DNA of 5,871 bases from an uncultured Campylobacter sp. GTDB taxonomy: Bacteria; Campylobacterota; Campylobacteria; Campylobacterales; Campylobacteraceae. A model generated the notes under the pieces. That model saw only the letters and a program-made list of their open reading frames with translations. It was not told the DNA's origin and did no database searches. A program made the translations under genes and the position numbers. The DNA is taken from assembly GCF_937997595.1 (NCBI RefSeq), contig NZ_CALKTS010000162.1, positions 1 to 5,871 on the forward strand, read 5' to 3'. Below are positions 1-5,020 of this stretch, in pieces (within the stretch, counting starts at the first letter, position 1; each line of letters starts with the position of its first letter).

Positions 1-190
1 GGCGGCAAAATTTTAGCTCGCGACGACAAAATTTCACTGCAAGGCAGCAAAATTCTGGTTCAAGAAGGTGAAATTTTATCTCAAAGCGGAGCCGAGCCGC
101 AGCAGGGCGACAAAATTTCATCAAAGCGCGCAGAGGGTGAAATTTTACCTCAGAGCCGAAGCGATAAAATTCCACCGCCAAGCGGCGAGA
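1..190 (+). repeat. Degenerate in-frame AAATTT-core repeats inside queC
   Basis: Seven copies of an aaaATT(t/c) core lie in one reading frame and are read as KIL, KIS, KIL, EIL, KIS, EIL and KIP. The first four are 21 nt apart and the fifth is 42 nt further on. Longer similarities exist: CGACAAAATTTCA occurs at 24-36 and again at 108-120, and 67-87 matches 136-156 at 19 of 21 positions. The same core word crowds the non-coding stretches of this window. I infer that a dispersed or expanding repeat has entered the coding sequence while keeping the frame. The left boundary lies outside the window. Confidence 0.75.
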
Positions 191-606
191 GCGCGTTTTC
201 AGATCTGCCGAGCACCTACGTGCCGTTTCGTAACGGCGTGTTTTTGAGCATCGCCGCCGCCCTTGCCGAGAAGGAGCGCTGCGACGCGATCTTCATCGGC
301 GTGGTGCAGGAGGACAGCAGCGGCTATCCCGATTGCAGCGCGGAGTTCATCGGCGCGTTTGAGCGAGCGCTCGATCTGGGCACGAGCCGCGACTTCCATC
401 CGCGTATCAAAACCCCGCTCGTGCACCTTAGCAAGGCGCAGATCGTCTCGCTGGCGCTTGAAATCGGCGTGCCGTTAGAGCTTACGTGGAGCTGCTACGA
501 GCGCGAGGACGCTGCATGTGGGCTTTGCGACAGCTGCTTGCTGCGGCTTAAAGGCTTTACGGGCGCCGGCGCGAAAGATAAAATCCCCTACGCGATAGAA
601 GCTTAG
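1..606 (+). CDS. queC: 7-cyano-7-deazaguanine synthase (QueC), 3' part, with repeat-filled internal segment
   Basis: QueC converts 7-carboxy-7-deazaguanine to preQ0 with ATP and ammonia, a cytoplasmic step in making queuosine for tRNA. The frame is open from the window edge to TAG at 604-606 (201 codons visible), so the start and the N-terminal SGGxDS nucleotide-binding loop lie upstream. From window residue 69 the match is clear: LPSTYVPFRNGVFLS, then IFIGVVQEDSSGYPDC, then TPLVHLSKAQIV, then the zinc site TWSCYEREDAACGLCDSC with cysteines at window residues 165, 173, 176 and 179, and LRLKGF. Residues 1-65 do not resemble QueC; they are low-complexity and carry [KE]I[LSP] units about every seven residues. 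In normal QueC this position is a variable loop before the STYVP motif. The conserved part shows no stop or frameshift, so I infer an expanded but probably functional enzyme. The GTG at 220 is internal and not the real start. No partner gene of the pathway (queD, queE) is visible. Confidence 0.93.
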   Translation, partial: GGKILARDDKISLQGSKILVQEGEILSQSGAEPQQGDKISSKRAEGEILPQSRSDKIPPPSGESAFSDLPSTYVPFRNGVFLSIAAALAEKERCDAIFIGVVQEDSSGYPDCSAEFIGAFERALDLGTSRDFHPRIKTPLVHLSKAQIVSLALEIGVPLELTWSCYEREDAACGLCDSCLLRLKGFTGAGAKDKIPYAIEA

Positions 607-641
607 GCGAGCTGCGACGAAATTTACCGAGCCCGCGTAGC

Positions 642-716
642 GTGTAATCCGCATAGCGTTTAAATTTGAAATGCCGCATGGTTTGCGGCAGGATTTAAAC
701 ACGCTGCGGCTTACAC
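642..716. repeat. 75-nt nested imperfect palindrome downstream of queC
   Basis: The outer arms, 642-665 and 693-716, are each 24 nt and pair at 20 of 24 positions without gaps. They include GTGTAA/TTACAC at the outside and TTTAAAT/ATTTAAA at the inside. Within them lies a perfect 7-bp stem, TGCCGCA (672-678) and TGCGGCA (684-690), with a 5-nt loop. It starts 36 nt after the queC stop. It could act as a transcript 3'-end structure, but no T run follows, so a small palindromic repeat element is an equally good explanation. Confidence 0.75.
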
Positions 717-828
717 TTTGGCGCGCGCCGAGCTGCGGCTGTAAATTTAAACTGCGCTTCGGAATTTGAAAAATTTTAATGCGAGCGTTGCGCACGGTTC
801 AAAGCGAAAATCAATTATAAATTTAATT

Positions 829-855
829 CCTATGCCATATTTATTAGCGCATAGG
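829..855. repeat. 7-bp inverted repeat beside the promoter of the paralog pair
   Basis: CCTATGC (829-835) and GCATAGG (849-855) are perfect inverted copies separated by 13 nt. The right arm sits about where the -35 region of the TATAAT box at 876-881 would be. This geometry would suit a dimeric repressor or activator site, but a 7-bp repeat in AT-rich DNA may also arise by chance. Confidence 0.35.
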
Positions 856-875
856 CGGATATAAACATATCGCGG

Positions 876-881
876 TATAAT
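876..881 (+). promoter_or_regulatory. -10 box (TATAAT) for the paralogous gene pair
   Basis: A perfect TATAAT stands 30 nt before the ATG at 911, in an AT-rich stretch. There is no obvious -35 hexamer, which is usual for Campylobacter sigma-70 promoters. A start near 888 would give a leader of about 23 nt carrying AAGGAGG at 899-905, five nt before the ATG. It probably drives both downstream genes. Confidence 0.65.
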
Positions 882-910
882 CCGAGAATTAAAATTTTAA
901 GGAGGAGAGA

Positions 911-1369
911 ATGGCGTTTGAAAATGCGATCATCACTAAAGAGGATGATGAGAAGTACGGGTTAAGCAAATTGTTTTATCAATTTAATCCCGTTTATAAA
1001 ACTTTACCCGATGGAAAATCGTGGGTCGTCGATAGAAATGCAGATTGCTGGCTTATGGAAACTAAATTTTTTCAAGATCCGGAATACGATCATGCATATC
1101 TTAAGAAATCGGTTTGGACTTTATATTATAAAGGAGAGATAATAGAGATTACGCTTGATTATGAAAACAATATATCGGATACAGAAAAATTTCATAGAAT
1201 TTGGAAGCTTTTAGAATTAAAGCCAAAAGAAACCAAATCCCTTTCAAAAAATCAAATACTTATGCTTTTAAATAAAATTTTGAATGTATATGGATATGAC
1301 GGCGCTTGGGGGCAGATTGAAAATTTCACTATGGAATTACAAGATTTAGTTGATGGGAGAGAAAAATAA
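911..1369 (+). CDS. Small soluble protein of unrecognised family, paralog A (152 aa)
   Basis: I do not recognise this family. The protein has no signal peptide or membrane segment and should be cytoplasmic. It is rich in Tyr, Trp and acidic residues. Positions shared with the next gene are MAFENAIITKEDDEKYGLS (1-19), DR (41-42), CWL (46-48), EYDH (58-61), LDYE (82-85) and HRIW (95-98). The alternating hydrophobic stretch around 67-85 suggests beta strands, and the C-terminal third looks helical. The start is fixed by AAGGAGG five nt upstream and by identity with the start of paralog B. The gene is markedly AT-rich compared with queC and tsaD, a sign of transfer. Tandem small acidic paralogs of this kind are typical of immunity genes of polymorphic toxin systems, but no toxin is in view, so that role is only a guess. 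Confidence 0.85.
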   Translation: MAFENAIITKEDDEKYGLSKLFYQFNPVYKTLPDGKSWVVDRNADCWLMETKFFQDPEYDHAYLKKSVWTLYYKGEIIEITLDYENNISDTEKFHRIWKLLELKPKETKSLSKNQILMLLNKILNVYGYDGAWGQIENFTMELQDLVDGREK

Positions 1370-1370
1370 A

Positions 1371-1835
1371 ATGGCGTTTGAAAATGCAATCATCACTAAA
1401 GAGGATGATGAGAAGTATGGATTGAGTGAAATTTACTACAAATATAATCCATATTATAAAATTTTTGTCGGTAGACTGGATTGGACTATTGACAGAGTAA
1501 GAAACTGTTGGTTATGGAAAGTTTATAATTTTCCAGACTATGAATATGATCATAATACTCTTGAAAAAGCTATTTGGATTTTATATTCTAATGGAGATTT
1601 TATAGAAGTTGTTCTTGATTATGAAATTGATAAAACAGTAGGGCCAAAGAGACTTCATAGAATTTGGCAATTATTAGGTTTAAGCCCAATGCATACAAAA
1701 ACACTTTCAACTGATGAAGTAATTTCAATTTTAAATGAAAGCCTGGAAACATATGGAGAATATGGCTATACTGAAACTATGCAGTCATCATATAGCTACT
1801 CCATGGAAATACAAAATTTAATCAAAGAAAAATAG
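1371..1835 (+). CDS. Small soluble protein of unrecognised family, paralog B (154 aa)
   Basis: Paralog of the preceding gene: the first 19 residues are identical and the rest is roughly 40% identical by eye. The same landmarks occur at nearly the same places: DR (41-42), CWL (46-48), EYDH (58-61), LDYE (82-85) and HRIW (96-99). The ATG at 1371 is preferred over an in-frame TTG at 1350 because it reproduces the start of paralog A; GGGAGAG at 1355-1361 is a fitting ribosome binding site. Only one base separates it from the stop of paralog A, so the two are surely co-transcribed and probably translationally coupled. It is very AT-rich: bases 1681-1740 hold 16 G+C of 60, against 41 of 60 at 2161-2220 in tsaD. 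No membrane segment or signal peptide is seen. Function is unknown; an immunity-type role is a guess from the architecture alone. Confidence 0.85.
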   Translation: MAFENAIITKEDDEKYGLSEIYYKYNPYYKIFVGRLDWTIDRVRNCWLWKVYNFPDYEYDHNTLEKAIWILYSNGDFIEVVLDYEIDKTVGPKRLHRIWQLLGLSPMHTKTLSTDEVISILNESLETYGEYGYTETMQSSYSYSMEIQNLIKEK

Positions 1836-1836
1836 A

Positions 1837-1898
1837 ATGGCGTTAAAAATACAATCGTCACAAAAAGGGACGGCAGTGAACTAATTGAAAATTTCACT
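1837..1898 (+). pseudogene. Degenerate 5' remnant of a third paralog
   Basis: One base after the stop of paralog B, an ATGGCGTT start repeats the beginning of paralogs A and B at about 80% identity over 35 nt with one base deleted (TTTGAAAAT against TTAAAAAT). As written it stops at 1882-1884 after 15 codons. With the frame restored it reads MA-KNTIVTK, close to MAFENAIITK. At 1884-1898 it contains ATTGAAAATTTCACT, identical to 1316-1330 in paralog A in the restored frame. This suggests an internal deletion joining the two ends of the gene, but the AAATTTCA word is common here, so this second match may be coincidence. The remnant runs into the 3' end of the convergent tsaD gene. Confidence 0.65.
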
Positions 1899-2901
1899 CA
1901 AACGCCGAGCGTAGATTTAGATGCGGGATGATCTCAAGCTCTGTAGGCGCGACGAAATCCTTTTTACGCAGCTTTTCTATCGCCGCGCGCGCAATCATAG
2001 CGGCATTATCGGAGCAAAATTTCATCGGCGCAAAAAATATCTCACAGCCCGTCCGCTCGCACAAATCAGTCAAAAGTCCGCGCAGATGCAGGTTTGCGCT
2101 TGCTCCGCCCACGACGCCGAAGCGCGCAAAGCGGCGCAGCTCAAAGATTCGCTGCAATTTATCCAGTATGTGCGCGCACGCCGCGTCCTCAAAGCAGCGC
2201 GCCAGATCGCGCATCGCCCGCTCATCTAGCTCGCCCGCCTCTTTTAGCTTTTCGATCTGCACGCGCACGGCGTTTTTAAGCCCAGAGAAGCTATACTCTA
2301 GCCGCCTATCGCCCTTTAGCGGTACGGGCAGTTCAAACCTCGGCTCGCCGCCTTTTGCAAGCTCCTCGATGAGCGCGCCGCCCGGGTAGCCGAGACCCAG
2401 CATTTTGGCGATCTTATCGAAGCTCTCGCCGAAGCTGTCGTCGCCCGTGGTCGCTAAAATTTCGATCCCCCCCGCCGCGTCGATATCCAAAACCATCGTG
2501 TGTCCGCCGCTAACGAGCAAAACGCCCATCGGGAATCGCGCCTCGCCGTGCAAAAACAGCGAGTAAACGTGGCCTATGAGATGATTTACGCCGATGAGCG
2601 GCAAATTTAGCGCGAGCGCGAGCGCTTTTGCCATATTTACGCCGCCGATCAGGCTCACGCTAAGCCCTGGGGTATTGGTCGCTGCGACGGCGCTAAGCTC
2701 GCTAAAATAGGGCTTTGCACGCTGTAAAATCCGCGGCAGCGCCTCCGTATGCAGCCTCGCGGCAAGCTCGGGCACGACACCGCCGTATTTGGCGTGATCG
2801 GCCTCCTGGCTTATTTTTTCGTAAAATTTCAGCTCGAAACTGCGCTCATCCATCACCGCGACCGAGCTGTCGTCGCAGCTGCTCTCAATAGCAAGTATCA
2901 C
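1894..2901 (-). CDS. tsaD: tRNA N6-threonylcarbamoyladenosine transferase TsaD
   Basis: TsaD transfers the threonylcarbamoyl group from TC-AMP (made by TsaC or Sua5) to A37 of ANN-decoding tRNAs, working with TsaB and TsaE in the cytoplasm. At 335 aa it has full family length. Seen in order are the ASKHA-fold start ILAIESSCDDSSVAV (2-16), the metal-binding HLIGH with His107 and His111, SGGHT (131-135), FGESFDKIAKMLGLGYPGG (157-175), the loop FSGLKNAV (205-212), GGASAN (265-270), and the C-terminal metal ligand Asp298 in CSDNAAMIA. No key residue is missing. The start is GTG at 2899-2901, with AAGGA six nt upstream, and it places the family N-terminus exactly. The gene stands alone, convergent with the paralog array; its last codons abut the third-copy remnant. 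Many open frames on the opposite strand are by-products of its GC-rich codons. Confidence 0.97.
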   Translation of the reverse strand: MILAIESSCDDSSVAVMDERSFELKFYEKISQEADHAKYGGVVPELAARLHTEALPRILQRAKPYFSELSAVAATNTPGLSVSLIGGVNMAKALALALNLPLIGVNHLIGHVYSLFLHGEARFPMGVLLVSGGHTMVLDIDAAGGIEILATTGDDSFGESFDKIAKMLGLGYPGGALIEELAKGGEPRFELPVPLKGDRRLEYSFSGLKNAVRVQIEKLKEAGELDERAMRDLARCFEDAACAHILDKLQRIFELRRFARFGVVGGASANLHLRGLLTDLCERTGCEIFFAPMKFCSDNAAMIARAAIEKLRKKDFVAPTELEIIPHLNLRSAFE

Positions 2902-2926
2902 ACGAAATCCTTAAAATTTTTCGCTC

Positions 2927-2932
2927 ATTATA
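2927..2932 (-). promoter_or_regulatory. -10 box (TATAAT) of tsaD
   Basis: On the minus strand the sequence reads TTTTTGAGTATAAT, a perfect -10 hexamer preceded by a T run and a TG, as in Campylobacter sigma-70 promoters. Transcription would begin near 2920, giving a leader of about 19 nt containing the AAGGA at 2908-2912. Confidence 0.75.
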
Positions 2933-2959
2933 CTCAAAAATCGGCGCAGATGAAATTTT

Positions 2960-2988
2960 AAAATTTAAAGCGGCGCGCTTTAAATTTT
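2960..2988. repeat. 13-bp palindrome upstream of the tsaD promoter
   Basis: AAAATTTAAAGCG (2960-2972) and CGCTTTAAATTTT (2976-2988) are perfect inverted copies around a 3-nt centre. It lies about 30 bp upstream of the tsaD -10 box, where a regulator could bind. It has no coding sequence upstream on either strand that would need a terminator close by. It may equally be one form of the dispersed AAATTT repeat. Confidence 0.55.
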
Positions 2989-3184
2989 GTCTTTGTCGCG
3001 ACATACTCGCGCTCGCGGGGCAAAATTTTAAAATTCGCCGTTCGGCTCGGTCGCGGTACGCTAGCGGAATTAAATTTAAAACGCGTCGCCATCGCACTAT
3101 TTTTGCCGCTACGATGCGCTCCGTATCTGCCGCGGCGGATAAATTTTAAATAGATGAAATTTTGGCAGTTGAAATTTAGCGAGC

Positions 3185-3224
3185 AAATTTAAAATGGCCT
3201 TTGGATTTTAAAGCTCCAAAGGCC
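3185..3224 (-). terminator. Intrinsic terminator of creD
   Basis: A perfect 10-bp stem is formed by GGCCTTTGGA (3196-3205) and TCCAAAGGCC (3215-3224) with a 9-nt loop. On the minus strand it begins 32 nt after the creD stop and is followed by ATTTTAAATTT, a T-rich though interrupted tract. Confidence 0.75.
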
Positions 3225-3256
3225 GTTGCGATTAAATTTAGCGGCAAATTTAAAGG

Positions 3257-4651
3257 CTAAATTTCAGGCTCTTGCTCCTGCTTTTTCTCGCCGCTTGGGA
3301 TCGCCGTGTCGTACCAGTCGAGCTTGCGCGTAAAATACATCACCAGCGAAATCACCGCGAATATCATCAGACTTCCCATTAATAGGGCGTAGTCTTCGGA
3401 ATTTAAGATGACATAGAGGATCGCATATGAAACGAGCTGAACGCAAGTGATGAAAATGCCCCAGCGCGCGCCTTTAAAAATCGCGCTCGCGTAGAAAAAT
3501 ACTATCGCGCTGACCGCGATCGCCGAGATGGCGTAGCTGATCGCAAAGCCTATATGCTCGGAGAGCGAAAGCACCAGCAGGTAGAAAACGACGTCTTCCA
3601 GGCCGATGAGTAGATACTGGATCGGGTGGATGCGCTCGTGAGTATAAACCTCGCACAAAAAGATCGCTAAAAATGGCACCGCTAAGAATAACAACGCGTA
3701 ATCCGTGCAGCGTTTAATCAGCGAGTAGTTATTTACGGGCTCGATGAAGCCGATACTTACGGCATCATTTCTATCGTCGTTGCTGCGCCAGTTCGTCATA
3801 GCGACGCGGTCATCTTGATCTGCAAGCCACGCAGGAGCAATGCCTGCTGCTAAGCCTGTAACTTCCCACGAAGCTTTAAAACCGCTAGCGCTTACCTCGC
3901 GCGATTTGGCGATAAAGCCGCCGCCAAAGCTAGGCGATGCCCAAGTAGAGCTAATTTCAAAACGGCTATTTTGCGCGATCGGAGCTAGATGAAGTGCCTC
4001 GCCGCCTTGGATTTTAAGCGTGCCGCTGATGCTAAAATCAGACGACAGCGCTGAAGCGGGGAGCTTGTAGATTAGGCTTCGATCGAAAATTTTAGCTTCG
4101 GTGTTGCCGTGATATTGCTTAAGCTCCTTGCCGTTTAAGCTTAAAGCGGGGGAGGCGGTGAAGGATTTTTGATTGCCTACGCCGAGCACTAGCACGGCTT
4201 CGTCGAAATTTAGCCGCGCAGGATCAACGCCGAGTTCGGTATAGTTTATCGCCTCAAAGTCCGCCTTAAGCGCGAAGTCGCCGTTATATATCGGAACGCG
4301 AAAAATTCCGCGCTTTAGATAGGTGGGGTCGATCTGCGCTGATAAGAAGTAGTTTTTAGGCACGATGATGAAATTTTTCTCTACGCGCCTTTTTACGAGC
4401 TCGTTGTTGCTTTTATCTATCGCTTCGATTATCTCTGCGTAGGGCACTACGATCGCAAGGCCCTGGATTTGCAGCTCACCACCCACCGGCGTGAGGATCG
4501 AATCCTGCGCGAGCTGCTTGGTTTCGGAGCGCGAGTAGGTAAGATTATCGATAAAGCTTAGCGGGATTAGCAGCAGCAAAAGCAGCACTAAAACTATGAA
4601 CGGTTTCGTCCAAAACGCGCCGCGAATGGCGTTTTTAGTATAATTTAACAA
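3257..4651 (-). CDS. creD: CreD-family inner-membrane protein
   Basis: CreD is an inner-membrane protein that in E. coli belongs to the CreBC regulon, affects colicin E2 tolerance and envelope integrity, and has no known enzymatic activity. The 464-aa product fits the family. One membrane segment lies near 17-35, a large periplasmic domain spans about 36-317, and five membrane segments follow near 318-336, 344-364, 368-390, 396-417 and 420-440. Family landmarks are STWASPSFGGGF (235-246) followed by REVSASGFKASW (251-262), HPIQYLLIGL (342-351), FYLLVLSLSEHIGF (356-369), and the ending TRKLDWYD (441-448) before a charged tail. The start is TTG at 4649-4651 behind AAAAGGAGA (4656-4664), which gives the expected N-terminus; no ATG fits better. 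The only upstream -10 candidate is TAAAAT at 4684-4689 on the minus strand, which is weak. No creB or creC is visible, so regulation by CreBC cannot be assumed here. The gene is single, with terminator structures on both sides. Confidence 0.95.
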   Translation of the reverse strand: MLNYTKNAIRGAFWTKPFIVLVLLLLLLIPLSFIDNLTYSRSETKQLAQDSILTPVGGELQIQGLAIVVPYAEIIEAIDKSNNELVKRRVEKNFIIVPKNYFLSAQIDPTYLKRGIFRVPIYNGDFALKADFEAINYTELGVDPARLNFDEAVLVLGVGNQKSFTASPALSLNGKELKQYHGNTEAKIFDRSLIYKLPASALSSDFSISGTLKIQGGEALHLAPIAQNSRFEISSTWASPSFGGGFIAKSREVSASGFKASWEVTGLAAGIAPAWLADQDDRVAMTNWRSNDDRNDAVSIGFIEPVNNYSLIKRCTDYALLFLAVPFLAIFLCEVYTHERIHPIQYLLIGLEDVVFYLLVLSLSEHIGFAISYAISAIAVSAIVFFYASAIFKGARWGIFITCVQLVSYAILYVILNSEDYALLMGSLMIFAVISLVMYFTRKLDWYDTAIPSGEKKQEQEPEI

Positions 4652-4664
4652 AGGCTCTCCTTTT

Positions 4665-4892
4665 AAGTAGAATTTAAAACAGAATTTTAACTACGAAGAG
4701 TAAATGGACGGCGCTTGAAGCGGGAGGAATTTTATAAATTCTAAACGAACTTCGGATGTGAAGCGCTGCGGATATCGCTTTGAATTTTGAGGATTTTGCC
4801 GTAAGCTAGAATTTCATTGCGAATGAGAATTTTGCTATTTGCAAAAATTTTATGAGAAAATTTCTGTTAGTAGAATTTAAAAATTTAAAAGC
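4665..4892. other. Non-coding upstream region of creD
   Basis: No gene or RNA was recognised. The stretch is AT-rich with many GAATTT and AATTTT words, including the short palindrome GAATTTTATAAATTC around 4728-4742. It must hold the creD promoter, but only a weak TAAAAT at 4684-4689 (minus strand) was found. Confidence 0.5.
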
Positions 4893-4919
4893 TTGAAATT
4901 CTAAGTCTAAGAATTTCAA
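4893..4919 (-). terminator. Second hairpin of a tandem terminator after the TonB-dependent receptor
   Basis: TTGAAATTCT (4893-4902) and AGAATTTCAA (4910-4919) form a perfect 10-bp, AT-rich stem with a 7-nt loop. Minus-strand transcription meets it directly after the stronger hairpin at 4925-4960, and GCTTTTAAATTTTTAAATTC follows. Alone it would be weak; it most likely supports the first hairpin. Confidence 0.5.
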
Positions 4920-4924
4920 ATTTC

Positions 4925-4960
4925 CAAAGCCCTTGGAATTTTGAAATTCCAAGGGCTTTG
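4925..4960 (-). terminator. Main terminator hairpin after the TonB-dependent receptor
   Basis: CAAAGCCCTTGGAATT (4925-4940) and AATTCCAAGGGCTTTG (4945-4960) make a perfect 16-bp stem with a TTGA loop, 60 nt past the receptor stop. The T tract is actually better on the plus strand (AATTTTTAAAATTT), so it may be bidirectional, but no plus-strand gene leads into it. Its CCAAAG/CTTTGG core recalls the creD terminator. Confidence 0.75.
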
Positions 4961-5020
4961 AATTTTTAAAATTTCGCCGCTTTAGCGTGCAAAATTTCGT
5001 ACCGTCATCTCGCGTAAGCT

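Larger units (their letters stand above)
607..910. other. Non-coding stretch between queC and the paralog pair
   Basis: No plausible gene was found. The left part holds the 75-nt palindrome at 642-716, followed by a second copy of GCTGCGGCT (703-711 and 731-739). Six AAATTT words are scattered through it. The right part is AT-rich and holds the short inverted repeat at 829-855, a TATAAT box at 876-881 and the strong ribosome binding site of the next gene. No U-rich intrinsic terminator for queC was seen. Confidence 0.7.
2902..3256. repeat. Non-coding tsaD-creD gap crowded with AAATTT words
   Basis: No gene was found in these 355 nt. They contain about twelve AAATTT words, often extended to AAATTTTAAAATTTAAA-like strings and separated by GC-rich segments; chance would give fewer than one. 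Specific structures listed separately are the tsaD promoter, the palindrome at 2960-2988 and the creD terminator near 3196-3224. A 70-codon minus-strand open frame crossing 2885-3097 has no ribosome binding site and overlaps the tsaD start, so I do not count it. Confidence 0.75.

Noticed and set aside
1..190. CRISPR-like array
   Set aside because: Units are short, degenerate, irregularly spaced and read as protein in frame with queC; there are no uniform repeats and spacers.
220..606. Separate 128-aa gene starting at GTG 220
   Set aside because: The codon is the Val of the conserved STYVP motif and the frame stays open to the window edge, so it is the inside of queC.
199..795. Minus-strand open frames opposite queC and its downstream region
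   Set aside because: They are antisense to conserved queC codons or to the palindrome, have no similarity to known proteins and no convincing ribosome binding site.
1350..1370. Earlier TTG start for paralog B, adding seven residues
   Set aside because: The ATG at 1371 reproduces the 19-residue start of paralog A exactly and has a suitable ribosome binding site; the extra codons overlap the end of paralog A.
1921..2389. Three overlapping plus-strand open frames opposite tsaD
   Set aside because: Ser, Arg and Ala-rich products typical of the antisense of GC-rich codons; tsaD on the other strand is conserved throughout.
2749..3097. Two 70-codon open frames around the tsaD start, one on each strand
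   Set aside because: One is antisense to tsaD, the other overlaps the tsaD start and runs over repeat words; neither has a ribosome binding site or recognisable domain.
3264..3656. Two 60-codon minus-strand open frames inside creD
   Set aside because: They are out-of-frame shadows of conserved CreD membrane segments.
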